NCBI GenBank assembly: GCA_026770585.1
Contig: MU646370.1
Span: 968,723 to 984,744 of the forward strand
Direction: 5' to 3'
DNA length: 16,022 nucleotides
Source of the DNA: Baffinella frigidus
Taxonomy: Eukaryota; Cryptophyceae; Cryptomonadales; Baffinellaceae
This document shows, in pieces, positions 12,201 through 15,038 of this stretch; the first letter of the stretch is position 1; the number at the start of each line of letters is the position of its first letter. The translations under genes and the position numbers were made by a program. The notes below the pieces were generated by a model. It did not search any database. It had not been told where the DNA came from and saw only the letters and a program-made list of their open reading frames with translations.

Positions 12201-15038
12201 GGTGGCAGGCCTCGTCTTGCAGTTCCGAGGAGCGGCTGGCCGCGCTCGTTGCCCAGGAAGGTCCGCTCCCCGCCTTTTCATCCCCCATTCCCCATTCCGA
12301 ACCCTCAACCTCATCCATATTGCGTTATCACACATCCATCATCCATCATTCATCGTCCATCATCACTCATCCATCATCCATCATCACTCATTACCGCGCA
12401 AGGTGGCCAATCACTGGCCAATCTCAGAGAGGTACGCGTCTTTTCTAGCTCTGCCTCACTTGATCTGCCTCAGTTATTATGTGCTCTTCGTTCAATCCAG
12501 TTGGATCAGGACTCCGTACAAACGCTCCTGTACAAAGAGCATCTAACTGTATTTCGCGAGGAGCCCGGATTAATTGAGGCAGAGCTAGCCGGATTTCTCG
12601 GATATCTGGCAGGGCTTGCGTGCGTCCTGCCAGGTCCTGTCCTCAACTATGTAAGAGGCATCCGCCACGAGGCGGGTCCATCCCAGACTACGGCCTGACG
12701 CTTACTGTCTTCTGGAGGGGGTTGGGTGCTGGGGGGGGCACGCAGCCGCCTCTCTCCCCAGACAGGACTGGGCGTGAGGTCCTGCACTAGGTCCTCCGAG
12801 GCGGGCCTGCCCTTCTCTATCCTGCCCCGAGGCGGGCCCGTCCTGCACTTGGTCCTGATACTGACTGTCGTTGCGTGCTGGGTGTTCCCTGCAGGGACAC
12901 TGCTGATTGGGGCACGACGGTGCACGCTCTGGCTGCTGGACTCTGCCTCTAAGTCCGTCTCGTCGGTCGACGAGTCTGGTCTCTCTCCCAACCACCCTCA
13001 CTCTCTTGTCCACGCGCGAGAGTTGAGTAGCATAGTGTGTTGTTTCAGGGGGGTGATACCGAACCAGCGAAGTTGTGGAGTGTTGAACCGCGCTTCTGCG
13101 CGTTTCGTGCCACCTCGCGTTTCAAACCCTAAACCATACACCCTATACCATAAACAAGAAACAATACACAATAAACCATAAAACATAAAACATAAAACCA
13201 TAAACCATAAACCATAAAACCATAAACATAAACCCTAAACCCTACAACCTGAACAATAACCCTGATTCCTAAACCCTAAACCCTAAACCCTGAACCCTAA
13301 ACCTTAAAACCTAAACCCAAAACTCTAAACCCTAAACCCTAAACCCTAAACCCTAAACCCTAAACCCTGAACCCCAAACCCCAAACCCTAAACCCTGAAC
13401 CCGAAACACTAACCCCTAAACCCTAAACCCTGAACCCTAAACCCTAAACCCTAAACTCTTACCCGAAACCCTGAACCCTAAACCCTGAACCCTAAACCAT
13501 AAACCATAAACCCTAAACACTACACCCTAAACCATAAACCCTAAACGTCAAACCCCAAACCAGAACAATTGGACCCTAAACCAGATTTTTTTCCACAGTT
13601 TTTCTTCCTTTTCATCTTCTTCTTTATTACGCTCGAGCATATAAAAACGTGCTCCACACGACTACCGCCGGGATGGTACCGCGTGACCCCCTCCACGTGT
13701 GGCTGACCTCTCTCCCGTCACGTGAACAGGGGTTGCCAAAGTGGTCAAAGTGCGCGACCTGGCCAATTCCGTTGTCGGCATGGCGGCCATCTCCTGCGAA
13801 CTCCAGACTCAGGTGCTTCATACCCAACCCACCCACCAACCCACCGTAGCGTACCCTCTTTCGTGGTCCCTGCTCAGACGTGTCGGACGCCTCTGTGGAG
13901 GTGCATGCATGGCGGGTGAGTTCTTATTCATAGAGGTCTCTCTCGTGTGCATAACGCGTTGTCGGGAGAGAGGTAGAGAGTGGACAGTTGAGAAGGTGTC
14001 ATGAGGAGGTGCCCGATAGAGGTCCCACACCAACACACGAACCAAGAAGAATTTGATAAGCAAGGTCTCTATCTACCTGCTGCAGGGGTCAGTTTAGGGA
14101 TGGTTGGTGTAGAGTTGAGTGTAGGTATTGAGTGGGGTGTGTGATTGCAGGAGCTGGGAGCGCGGGAGGAGAGGAACGAGGCCGATGATCGAGAGGAGGC
14201 TAAGACCAACGAGGCCAGACCCAATCCCCAATCCCCAATCCCCAATCCCCAATCCCCAATCCTCAAACCCTGCACCCTAAACACTAAACCCTAAACTCTA
14301 AACCCTAAACCCTAAACCCTAAACCCTAAACCCTAAACCCTAAAAGCTCAACACTAAACCATGAACCTTAAACCCTAGACCACGAACTGTAAACCCCTCG
14401 CCCTGTAGCAGGGGCGTCCGACGAAGAACAGGGACGCGCTTTGGAAATCGTGCTCTCTCGGTCAGCCTGTCCTCGGCCGCCAGGTGCGCTCTTCTTGTGC
14501 AACTGTCCGTGCGCTCTTCTTGTACAATTGTCCGTGCGCTCTTCTTGTGCAACTGTCCATTCGTTCTGCTATTCGTATACGAAATCCACATCAACCATGC
14601 GATCCATTCGTAAGGATTCCACAGCTACCATACGATAAATTTCGTATGGGAAATGATGATGGGTTCGTTTTGCTGTTGATGTGGATTGGTCTTGCGGTTC
14701 GTGTGGATTTATTGTGCGGTTCGAAAGGATTAATGTTGCTGTTCACGTGCATCGATCGCGTTGTTGATGTGTATCGATCGTCCTGCGATTCCCTGTGTGC
14801 ACATCCTAACCTTCCCGCATCGCCACAACATCCTCCCCAACATTCTCTTCCGCACACGAGAACACCTCCTCACACCCTCTCGACCGCAGACGTCCGGAGA
14901 GCTGCTCGGGGTGATCGAGTGCGTGAACAAGCGGGGGGGGGCGTTCGACGACGACGACAAGTACTTCATCGACATCTTCGCATCCGTCACCGCTGCGACC
15001 CTCGACTCGCTGCGCCTCATCAAATCTCTCAAAGCCAG
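184..15038 (+). CDS. Multi-exon gene for a protein with five tandem GAF domains (partial at both ends)
   Basis: This gene is assembled from about 36 exons totalling roughly 890 codons. Each listed junction was checked for GT or GC donor, AG acceptor and phase. The joined protein repeats the GAF plan five times: an N-terminal helix, a hydrophobic strand ending in D, a G-x-x-G helix, a D-x-R/F loop, an 'smLcvP' strand, a 'GxVxGVxQxxNK' strand and a C-terminal 'FxxxDExLL' helix. GAF domains bind small ligands, often cyclic nucleotides, and transmit the signal through coiled helices to an output domain. GAF4 has NKRQ at the end of exon 24 followed by GNFTRDDE in exon 25, fitting the NK-F-x3-DE signature of phosphodiesterase/cyclase GAFs. 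No HD-type phosphodiesterase, cyclase or kinase domain is visible. There is no start or stop codon in the window. The family is confident; the exact product is not. It could be a phosphodiesterase-like protein, a cyclase or a stand-alone sensor. Confidence 0.8.
265..650 (+). repeat. Intron 1: G-rich then C-rich telomere-like tracts
   Basis: From the donor to about 415 the sense strand is G-rich (GGTTTAG, GGGTTCAG, GGGTTGAG types). From about 470 to 640 it is C-rich (CCCTAAT, CCCCAAT, CCCTAAA types). The two halves are roughly complementary, so the RNA could fold back. A unique stretch at 410-455 has no good splice sites and is not called as an exon. Confidence 0.8.
651..708 (+). CDS. Exon 2: GAF1, D-P-R loop
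   Basis: The frame starts GAG GAG GAT after acceptor ACAG at 650 and ends with one base of a split glycine codon before donor GTACCT at 709. It encodes EEDAEGVFDPRLLTSGLAF, matching the 'DA..dpRf' loop of GAF domains. The one-base remainder fits the two-base start of exon 3. Confidence 0.75.
709..1062 (+). repeat. Intron 2: C-rich telomere-like heptamers
   Basis: Mostly CCCTGAA, CCCTAAA and CCCTACA units from 720 to about 1025, with few unique bases before the exon 3 acceptor. No other feature seen. Confidence 0.85.
1063..1129 (+). CDS. Exon 3: GAF1, 'smLavPv' strand
   Basis: Opens with two bases completing a glycine codon after acceptor GCAG (1062) and ends GGC GAG before donor GTCTCC. It encodes RVESMLAVPVLGVKGE, a clear GAF core strand followed by the turn leading to the 'GVxQ' strand. 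This is one of the best anchors for the family call. Confidence 0.85.
1305..1356 (+). CDS. Exon 4: GAF1, 'VVAVLQAL' strand
   Basis: Follows acceptor TGCAG and ends with one base before donor GTACTC. The peptide VVAVLQALHPQKNAFRQ continues exon 3 exactly as the GAF strand 'GEVIGVLQLxNK'. The NK of the cyclic-nucleotide GAF motif is replaced by HPQK, so GAF1 looks degenerate at that signature. Confidence 0.85.
1357..1478 (+). repeat. Intron 4: CCCTAAA heptamers
   Basis: Almost the whole intron from 1363 to 1445 is CCCTAAA and CCCAAAC variants, followed by a pyrimidine-rich acceptor. Confidence 0.85.
1479..1574 (+). CDS. Exon 5: GAF1 C-terminal helix
   Basis: Begins GG, completing the arginine codon left by exon 4, after acceptor CCAG (1478). 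It encodes MYARMLSVALQNQKLAVARL and a short tail, the usual C-terminal amphipathic helix of GAF domains. The end is uncertain: donor GTCTGT at 1575 or, in the same open frame, GTATGT at 1656. Both leave one base, so both fit exon 6. The longer form would add 27 residues of linker. Confidence 0.75.
1695..2008 (+). repeat. Heptamer tracts around exon 6
   Basis: CCCTCAA and CCCTAAA units at about 1700-1795, and CCCTAAA/AACTCTA units at about 1895-2000, flank exon 6 on both sides. Confidence 0.85.
1820..1870 (+). CDS. Exon 6: linker into GAF2 (GC donor)
   Basis: Starts with two bases after acceptor ACAG (1819) and ends with one base before a GC donor (GCCGAA at 1871). It encodes VPVDWPREKVHLALTS, the start of the first GAF2 helix. 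A GT inside (GTGCAC, 1849) would give the wrong phase for exon 7, which supports the GC donor. Confidence 0.6.
2009..2073 (+). CDS. Exon 7: GAF2 N-terminal helix and first strand
   Basis: Follows acceptor CCAG (2008) and ends AAC AAG before donor GTCAAA. It encodes LKKLLDCESVVIHERAGPWN, fitting the GAF opening 'lLdae.vviye.' before a loop. Phase is two bases in, zero out. Confidence 0.75.
2088..2225 (+). repeat. CCCTAAT/CCCCAAT heptamer tract
   Basis: Intron 7 is filled by units ending in AAT (CCCTAAT, CCCCAAT, CACCAAT), a local variant distinct from the CCCTAAA tracts nearby. Confidence 0.85.
2264..2341 (+). CDS. Exon 8: GAF2, G-x-x-G helix
   Basis: There are 26 codons in phase 0 between acceptor CCAG (2263) and donor GTTACC (2342). 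It ends with FPQDVGVVGFVLK, matching the GAF 'GiaGxV' helix. A copy of the dispersed 80-bp element lies about 30 bases downstream in the intron. Confidence 0.8.
2371..2450 (+). repeat. Dispersed 80-bp element, copy A
   Basis: Starts at TTTTGAATAACCC, holds the core CCCTACGGTAGGCAATCCG and ends with TTCCTACGG. The core contains the palindrome CCTACGGTAGG. Lies in intron 8. The rest of this 447-base intron is unique sequence with no gene seen. Confidence 0.75.
2789..2841 (+). CDS. Exon 9: GAF2, D-x-F loop (GC donor)
   Basis: Begins AGT after acceptor GCAG (2788) and encodes SGNAVMSERAEMLPSFD, the GAF 'tG..v...da..dpxF' stretch. It ends with two bases before GCACAC, a GC donor. That remainder plus the first base of exon 10 makes an arginine codon, and the joined protein reads on as FDRQID, as expected for the domain. 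Confidence 0.75.
2870..2960 (+). repeat. Intron 9: short heptamer tract
   Basis: CCCTAAA-like units with CCTAAAG and CCTAACC variants between exons 9 and 10. Confidence 0.75.
2963..3020 (+). CDS. Exon 10: GAF2, 'SLLCCPL' strand
   Basis: Starts with one base after acceptor ACAG (2962) and ends CTG CAG before donor GTCCAG. It encodes QIDQPSGKQVRSLLCCPLQ, which is nearly canonical 'D..tGk..rSlLcvPl'. Another strong family anchor. Confidence 0.85.
3025..3330 (+). repeat. Intron 10: C-rich tracts around a G-rich block
   Basis: C-rich units at 3030-3127 (including AACTCCA and CCCCAAA runs) and 3290-3327 flank a weak G-rich stretch at 3168-3200 and a GC-rich unique region. Nothing coding was recognised in the unique part. 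Confidence 0.7.
3334..3435 (+). CDS. Exon 11: GAF2 last strand and C-terminal helix
   Basis: There are 34 codons in phase 0 between acceptor GCAG (3333) and donor GTTCTC. It contains HKRVGSFSRSDEALLKALCV. K...F-x3-DE matches most of the NK-F-x3-DE motif of cyclic-nucleotide-binding GAFs, with H in place of N. Confidence 0.85.
3539..3705 (+). repeat. 33-bp tandem repeat with diverged flanks
   Basis: GTCTCGTCCGAATGTGTGTG starts at 3591 and again at 3624, and a third, diverged unit starts at 3657. A further related stretch (CGTCCGGAGTGTGCAC) begins at 3541 and matches the one at 3661. The ORFs here are repeat artefacts. Confidence 0.75.
3781..3820 (+). repeat. 12-base tandem repeat CGAAGGCACAC
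   Basis: Three to four units of CGAAGGCACACN in intron 11. Apart from the repeats listed, the rest of the 554-base intron shows no gene. Confidence 0.8.
3901..3970 (-). repeat. Dispersed 80-bp element, copy B
   Basis: Reverse complement of the element at 2371: on the minus strand CAATAACCC, then CCCTACGGTAGGCCATCCG, then a diverged end. It stops about 20 bases before exon 12. Confidence 0.7.
3990..4103 (+). CDS. Exon 12: coiled linker and start of GAF3
   Basis: There are 38 codons between acceptor GCAG (3989) and donor GTACAC. It includes YGEILASREKFQELQRNNET, a charged helix typical of GAF-GAF connectors, then LSFLLSASRSLSSQ, the usual helix opening a GAF domain. The acceptor lies only about 20 bases from a copy of the dispersed 80-bp element. 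Confidence 0.8.
4104..4460 (+). other. Intron 12, unique sequence
   Basis: A 357-base intron without heptamers, unusual for this window. AT-richer in its first third; ends with about 12 C, TTTGATG and TTGCAG. The motif GCGGTATTGGAC at 4260 recurs at 15303. The long ORF here has no recognisable family. Confidence 0.6.
4461..4585 (+). CDS. Exon 13: GAF3 N-terminal helix and first two strands
   Basis: Follows acceptor TTGCAG, preceded by a run of about 12 C and TTTGATG. It encodes KLAADLVKCEASNIFVHDPE and on to FTFHPSGRLI, a textbook GAF opening (helix, strand ending in HD, turn, strand). It ends with two bases before donor GTTCAG. Confidence 0.9.
4586..4675 (+). repeat. G-rich telomere-like tract at the start of intron 13
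   Basis: Starts at the exon 13 donor with units such as GGTTTGGGG, GGTTTAGGG and GGGTTAGG. The remaining 500 bases of the intron are unique apart from the repeats listed below. Confidence 0.75.
4823..4859. repeat. Small inverted repeat with GTCACGT-type arms
   Basis: Arms 4823-4835 and 4847-4859 match at 11 of 13 positions around an 11-base loop. The outer motif ACGTGAC recurs at the foldbacks at 6327 and 6803. Confidence 0.6.
4945..4998 (+). repeat. 27-bp tandem duplication
   Basis: Two copies, from 4945 and 4972, sharing GGGCAAGCGATGGTCCGT. Confidence 0.85.
5102..5160 (+). repeat. Echo of exon 14 start, then CTGC/CTGT repeat
   Basis: TCCCGATCTCGGACGCC at 5104 resembles the first bases of exon 14 (TGCCGATCTCGGATGCA at 5181), 77 bases apart. 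It is followed by TGTCTGTCTGCCTGCC repeats and CTCACTCACTCA. Confidence 0.6.
5179..5245 (+). CDS. Exon 14: GAF3, G-x helix
   Basis: Starts with one base completing a serine codon after acceptor GCAG (5178) and ends ATC GAG before donor GTTCAA. It encodes DASVVGVCFSLGEALRIE, fitting the GAF helix plus 'tGe.l.i'. A degenerate copy of its first 20 bases sits at 5102-5120 in the preceding intron. Confidence 0.75.
5262..5540 (+). repeat. Intron 14: G-rich tract, unique middle, C-rich tract
   Basis: GTAGGGTCTAGGGTGTAGGG-type units at 5265-5303, a unique middle, then CCCTAAA units at 5431-5540 up to exon 15. Confidence 0.85.
5550..5696 (+). CDS. Exon 15: GAF3, D-x-R-F loop and 'AMLCSPV' strand
   Basis: There are 49 open codons between acceptor CCAG (5549) and donor GTACCC. 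It begins DVYMDERFKRQ and ends QCAMLCSPVIRKGE, both clear GAF parts. Between them is a glycine/arginine-rich insert read through runs of 7 and 12 G. The insert makes this loop about 13 residues longer than usual. It may be real sequence, a short unspliced in-frame intron (possible GTGGAG donor at 5595, CAG at 5657) or a G-run length error. Confidence 0.75.
5780..5975 (+). repeat. Intron 15: G-rich then C-rich tracts
   Basis: GGGTTTAGGGTTCATTTCAG at about 5800, then AACTCTA/AACTCTG units at 5860-5940 and CCCTAAA-like units to 5975. Confidence 0.8.
6060..6440. mobile_element. AT-rich island with inverted repeats (possible insertion)
   Basis: Markedly AT-richer than the rest of the window. It holds a 20-bp inverted repeat (6097-6116 with 6212-6231, 18 of 20 matching, beginning ATGTGGAAACT) and a 30-bp perfect palindrome (6327-6356) centred on GGAATTCC. 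No ORF. It looks like a non-autonomous foldback insertion, but no target-site duplication was identified. Confidence 0.45.
6640..6696 (+). CDS. Exon 16: GAF3, 'VLAVVQLV' strand
   Basis: Follows acceptor GACAG (6639). It encodes VLAVVQLVRTFDPSLSSPA, phase 0 throughout, then donor GTAATC at 6697. An alternative, stronger-looking donor (GTGAGA at 6661) would end the exon after VLAVVQL, also in phase. With that, the strand would run straight into exon 17 at near-normal GAF length. Confidence 0.65.
6803..6839. repeat. Perfect 17-bp foldback
   Basis: Arms GGTCACGTTCCCCCGGA (6803-6819) and its exact complement (6823-6839) around ATA. Lies in intron 16. Confidence 0.9.
6984..7240 (+). repeat. Intron 16: G-rich then C-rich tracts, CCCCTGAA octamers
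   Basis: A short GGGTTTAGAGTTTAGGGG stretch at 6988-7013, then C-rich units from 7066, including eight near-perfect CCCCTGAA octamers (7071-7128), then CCCTAAA and CCCCAAA variants to the exon 17 acceptor. Confidence 0.85.
7252..7344 (+). CDS. Exon 17: GAF3 C-terminal helix
   Basis: There are 31 codons between acceptor GCAG (7251) and donor GTCTCC. It includes EAFSGAEEQRLQEFAQMVA, the 'aFs..dE..L..fA.qva' ending of a GAF domain, with F-x3-EE replacing F-x3-DE. Confidence 0.8.
7401..7505. repeat. Long hairpin element in intron 17
   Basis: Arms 7425-7449 and 7476-7500 pair at 24 of 25 positions around a 26-base centre. GTCCCGACT at 7401 also pairs with AGTCGGGAC at 7497-7505. The ORFs over this region come from the hairpin and do not resemble a protein family. 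Confidence 0.8.
7594..7675 (-). repeat. Dispersed 80-bp element, copy C
   Basis: On the minus strand it reads GGATTTGGTGAATAATCCC, then CCCTTCGGTAGGCAAAAGCG, then GATTCCTACGG. Matches copy D over its whole length, upstream part included. The rest of intron 17 (7676-8092) is unique with small direct repeats and no recognised gene. Confidence 0.75.
8093..8155 (+). CDS. Exon 18: linker helix before GAF4
   Basis: There are 21 codons in phase 0 between acceptor ACAG (8092) and donor GTTGAG. It encodes YRVLDLVDDLSLLASE and a short lead, an amphipathic helix of the kind that joins tandem GAF domains. Phase agrees with exons 17 and 19. Confidence 0.65.
8226..8345 (+). repeat. 15-bp degenerate tandem repeat
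   Basis: About eight units near GTACAAAGGAACTGC in intron 18, from CACATGAACTTCG to ACACAAAGAATCGC. Because the unit is a multiple of three, all frames give periodic peptides. Confidence 0.8.
8662..8730 (+). CDS. Exon 19: GAF4 N-terminal helix
   Basis: There are 23 codons between acceptor CTCAG (8661) and donor GTTCGT. It includes EALLINLKRIVRQNLLCEK, the helix and 'lL.ae' turn before the first GAF strand, which continues in exon 20. Confidence 0.75.
8787..8862. repeat. 23-bp tandem duplication inside an inverted repeat
   Basis: TCTGGTGTGCGTGAGGTTGC begins two 23-base units (8797-8842). They are flanked by CGCTGTGGGG (8787) and its complement (8853-8862). Lies in intron 19. Confidence 0.8.
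8985..9112 (+). repeat. AAATCAAAT-type low-complexity tract
   Basis: An A-rich stretch with repeated GAAATCAAAT/GAATGAGAT words at the end of intron 19, ahead of the exon 20 acceptor. Confidence 0.7.
9133..9225 (+). CDS. Exon 20: GAF4 first strands, then helical insert
   Basis: There are 31 codons between acceptor GCAG (9132) and donor GTGCAC. It opens VNVYSIDLVRQELTMES, a clear GAF strand-D-loop-strand, then turns into a charged helix ending HIQAE. That helix continues through exons 21 and 22, so GAF4 carries an unusually long coiled insert of about 50 residues before its G-x-x-G helix. Confidence 0.8.
9226..9492 (+). other. Intron 20, mostly unique
   Basis: Unique sequence with a short CCCTGAA/CCCAAAA tract at 9429-9475. 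Nothing else recognised. Confidence 0.6.
9493..9543 (+). CDS. Exon 21: GAF4 insert
   Basis: There are 17 codons in phase 0 between acceptor GGCAG (9492) and donor GTCAAC. It encodes IDSVADGLSPRAGHSAE. It lies in the insert between the second strand and the glycine helix of GAF4. It shows no motif of its own; support is phase, splice sites and GC-rich codon use unlike the flanking repeats. Confidence 0.6.
9550..9715 (+). repeat. Intron 21: CCCTAAA heptamers
   Basis: CCCTAAA, CCCCAAA and ACCTAAT units from 9553 to 9700. Confidence 0.85.
9742..9807 (+). CDS. Exon 22: GAF4 coiled insert
   Basis: There are 22 codons between acceptor GCAG (9741) and donor GTCGCC. The sequence includes ATLVKDLELIKRKAEDL, a heptad-like charged helix. 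It sits as an island between two long heptamer tracts. Confidence 0.7.
9815..10022 (+). repeat. Intron 22: CCCTAAA then CCCGGAA array
   Basis: C-rich units with CCCTAAA and CCCTGAA to 9910, then about ten near-perfect CCCGGAA heptamers (9911-9980), a variant seen nowhere else in the window. Confidence 0.9.
10038..10121 (+). CDS. Exon 23: GAF4 glycine helix
   Basis: There are 28 codons between acceptor GCAG (10037) and donor GTCTGT. It includes MPFGVGIAGRVAATGGSANL, an almost ideal GAF 'GIAGxVAxTG'. The frame stays open past this donor into a diverged copy of the same stretch ending at 10205, where a second in-phase donor (GTTGCC) follows. Either end joins exon 24 correctly. Confidence 0.85.
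10122..10205 (+). pseudogene. Diverged in-frame copy of exon 23
   Basis: Directly follows exon 23 and has the same length (84 bases). GCCACGGGTGCCAGTGCCAA at 10176 repeats exon 23 bases 10092-10111, 84 bases on. The peptide IAGPLSNATGASANLRE parallels IAGRVAATGGSANLRE, and the frame is open throughout. It has no acceptor of its own, so it is either a read-through extension of exon 23 or a dead copy in the intron. Confidence 0.7.
10226..10565 (+). repeat. Intron 23: 113-bp tandem repeat and heptamer tracts
   Basis: G-rich units (GGTTGAGG, GGTGGAGGG types) run from 10226. A unit from 10271 to 10362 recurs at 10384-10477, sharing GGAGGGTTTGAGGT, CTCTCGAAT and CGGCTTGCTGG. C-rich CCCTCAA units follow at 10515-10560 before exon 24. 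Confidence 0.8.
10598..10732 (+). CDS. Exon 24: GAF4 'TMLLHCA' and 'GEIVALIQAINKR' strands
   Basis: There are 45 codons between acceptor GCAG (10597) and donor GTCCAC. It contains SKTMLLHCAYDATGEIVALI followed by QAINKRQ. These are the two central GAF strands and the NK of the NK-F-x3-DE motif, whose F-x3-DE lies in exon 25. Confidence 0.9.
10832..10915 (+). repeat. Dispersed 80-bp element, copy D
   Basis: Reads GATTTCGTGAATAGCCCA, then CCTTACGGTAGGCAAACCGG, then GTTCCTACGG. Followed at 10922-10948 by a 10-bp-arm hairpin (CACCTTCCGC, loop, GCGGAAGGTG). Confidence 0.75.
10962..11360 (+). repeat. Tandem array carrying copies of the exon 25 acceptor
   Basis: Four to five units of 67-80 bases start at about 10993, 11060, 11133, 11205 and 11285 (words AACCTGTTAGCA, TCACGCGG, CCCGGTTGCGTT). 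The last unit runs into exon 25. Units 2-4 contain GACAG followed by GGCAATTTCACGCGGGGCGA or close variants. This matches the real junction CACAG|GGCAATTTTACGCGGGACGA. Confidence 0.85.
11323..11410 (+). CDS. Exon 25: GAF4 C-terminal helix, completes NK-F-x3-DE (GC donor)
   Basis: Starts GGC AAT TTT after acceptor CACAG (11322). It encodes GNFTRDDEQLLARLSGQAGI and then MLRHTAVVA, the canonical closing helix. The best end is a GC donor (GCGAGC at 11411) with one base left over, matching the two-base start of exon 26. A diverged copy of its last 30 bases at 11557-11586 has a GT donor instead. The acceptor and first 27 bases are echoed several times in the tandem array just upstream. Confidence 0.8.
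11428..11466 (+). repeat. GGGGGTT heptamers
   Basis: Five near-identical GGGTTGG/GGGGTT units on the sense strand, shortly after the exon 25 donor. Confidence 0.9.
11557..11645 (+). repeat. Copy of exon 25 end, then decamer array of donor-like CAGGTGAGC
   Basis: GGCTCCGCCAGACGGCTGTG begins a diverged copy of the exon 25 end (11384 onward), and its GTGAGC stands where exon 25 has GCGAGC. It leads into six decamers of the form CCAGGTGAGC/CCAGGTCAGC, each containing a near-consensus 5' splice site. Confidence 0.8.
11766..11805 (+). repeat. Intron 25: short CCCGAAA/CCCTGAA tract
   Basis: C-rich heptamers ahead of the exon 26 acceptor. The stretch between 11646 and 11765 is unique. Confidence 0.75.
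11816..11855 (+). CDS. Exon 26: linker helix between GAF4 and GAF5
   Basis: Opens with two bases after acceptor GACAG (11815). It encodes LEKAAAARFRIS, a helix continuing the GAF4 tail. Ending before GTTTGC (11856) leaves two bases that fit exon 27. The stronger-looking donor GTAGCC at 11869 would add SEFALL but breaks phase with exon 27. Confidence 0.55.
11937..12018 (+). repeat. CT-rich microsatellite
   Basis: CTCTCTAT, CTAT and CTCTCT runs with TTTTTTTT, ahead of the exon 27 acceptor. Could serve as an extended pyrimidine tract. Confidence 0.9.
12061..12096 (+). CDS. Exon 27: small linker exon built on a palindrome
   Basis: Lies between acceptor GTCAG (12060, preceded by a T run) and a perfect GTAAGT donor. 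It encodes AGMMLSEHHAE with one leading and two trailing bases. Bases 12068-12088 form a 10-bp-arm palindrome. The peptide resembles AGIMLRHT of exon 25 and may be an old copy of it. Confidence 0.5.
12087..12123 (+). repeat. Duplicated 5' splice site of exon 27
   Basis: ATGCTGAGCGGTAAGTT occurs at 12087-12103 and again at 12107-12123. Use of the second GTAAGT would bring in a TAA stop in the exon 27 frame. Confidence 0.85.
12223..12260 (+). CDS. Exon 28: small linker exon
   Basis: Follows acceptor TTGCAG (12222). It reads SEERLAALVAQE with one base at each end, then donor GTCCGC. Phase agrees with exons 27 and 29, and the joined sequence is a continuous charged helix. Confidence 0.55.
12338..12400 (+). 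repeat. CATCCATCAT repeat
   Basis: Imperfect CATCCATCATC/CACTCAT units in the intron before exon 29. Confidence 0.85.
12403..12431 (+). CDS. Exon 29: small exon, start of GAF5 helix
   Basis: Has 29 bases after CAAG (12402), a weak acceptor context, and ends before donor GTACGC. It encodes GQSLANLRE after a split glycine. Phase fits exon 28, and the peptide looks like the helix that opens a GAF domain. Confidence 0.5.
12445..12588. repeat. Foldback element with 21-bp arms
   Basis: Arms 12445-12465 and 12568-12588 (CTAGCTCTGCCTCA...) match at 19 of 21 positions, with further pairing inside (GTGCTCTT with AAGAGCAT). The candidate micro-exon 30 lies within it. The 306 bases that follow (12589-12894) are unique, with a small hairpin CTGGCAGG/CCTGCCAG at 12605. 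Confidence 0.7.
12474..12489 (+). CDS. Exon 30: candidate 16-base micro-exon
   Basis: Exon 29 ends in phase 0 but exon 31 needs one base before it, so something must lie between them. The 16 bases after a good acceptor (pyrimidine-rich, CTCAG at 12473) encode LLCAL plus one base, and GTTCAA follows. Joined, the text reads NLRELLCALRTLLIGARR, which has the expected spacing for a GAF N-terminal helix. It sits inside a foldback repeat, so this is a best guess rather than a firm call. Confidence 0.4.
12895..12978 (+). CDS. Exon 31: GAF5 first strand
   Basis: Follows acceptor CCTGCAG (12894). It starts with two bases and leaves one before GTCTCT. It contains TLLIGARRCTLWLLDSASKS, closely matching the GAF opening 'a.rctlwllD'. 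The frame is open further upstream, but the pyrimidine-rich acceptor marks the likely start. Confidence 0.8.
12979..13130 (+). other. Unique part of intron 31
   Basis: No repeat and no recognised coding sequence between exon 31 and the heptamer array that follows. Confidence 0.6.
13130..13580 (+). repeat. Long CCCTAAA array in intron 31
   Basis: The largest telomere-like tract in the window. It opens with CCATAAA and ACATAAA variants, then about 350 bases dominated by perfect CCCTAAA with scattered CCCTGAA. It ends before a T-rich stretch (13587-13625). Confidence 0.95.
13730..13812 (+). CDS. Exon 32: GAF5 glycine helix
   Basis: Starts with two bases after acceptor AACAG (13729) and ends ACT CAG before donor GTGCTT. 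It encodes VAKVVKVRDLANSVVGMAA and a short tail; SVVGMAA matches the GAF G-x-x-G helix. Phase agrees with exon 31. Confidence 0.75.
13850..13915 (+). CDS. Exon 33: GAF5, 'VSDA' loop; left edge uncertain
   Basis: The right end is clear: a perfect GTGAGT donor at 13916, in phase with exon 34. VSDASVEVHAWR fits the GAF 'v.Da..d..f' loop. The best-looking acceptor (CTCAG at 13877) would leave the exon one base out of phase with exon 32. The phase-consistent choice is CCGTAG at 13849, which implies an intron of only 37 bases. Either that short intron is real, or there is a base error or an unseen exon. Confidence 0.5.
14151..14213 (+). CDS. Exon 34: GAF5 charged insert (GC donor)
   Basis: There are 21 codons after acceptor TTGCAG (14150). 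It includes REERNEADDREEAKTNE, an acidic-basic helix. No GT lies at the end, but GAG|GCCAGA gives a GC donor in phase with exon 35. CCCCAAT repeats begin a few bases later. Confidence 0.6.
14221..14400 (+). repeat. CCCCAAT then CCCTAAA array in intron 34
   Basis: Five to six CCCCAAT heptamers (14221-14262) give way to about ten CCCTAAA units, many perfect (14270-14345), then diverged ones. Confidence 0.95.
14412..14483 (+). CDS. Exon 35: GAF5, 'SCSLGQPVLG' strand
   Basis: There are 24 codons between acceptor GCAG (14411) and donor GTGCGC. DALWKSCSLGQPVLGRQ fits the 'smLcvPv' strand and runs into exon 36 in phase. Other frames are open too; this one is chosen because exon 36 is unambiguous. 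Confidence 0.65.
14484..14558 (+). repeat. Three 25-bp repeats starting at the exon 35 donor
   Basis: Each unit begins GTGCGCTCTTCTTGT and ends TGTCC, at 14484, 14509 and 14534. The first GTGCGC is the exon 35 donor, so the same donor hexamer appears three times. Confidence 0.9.
14576..14790. repeat. Foldback and short repeats in intron 35
   Basis: AATCCACATCAAC at 14583 is the inverse of GTTGATGTGGATT at 14675. CCATACGA/TTCGTATGG forms a small hairpin near 14630. GATGTG, TGCGGTTCG and ATCGATCG words repeat to 14785. No gene seen. Confidence 0.6.
14890..15038 (+). CDS. Exon 36: GAF5 last strand and C-terminal helix
   Basis: The longest and clearest exon. It contains TSGELLGVIECVNKRGGAF, then an acidic run and IFASVTAATLDSLRLIKSL. 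This is the GAF 'GevlGViexvNKrgGxF..dD' ending, with F-x3-DK in place of F-x3-DE. It ends with two bases before donor GTTCTT at 15039. A 37-base duplicate of the junction provides a second donor at 15076, which would end in phase 0. Confidence 0.9.

Noticed and set aside
12129-12698. 189-codon ORF on the + strand
   Set aside because: It runs through exon 29, a foldback and intronic CATC repeats. Most of it is unlike any family, and GAF exons on either side need splicing.
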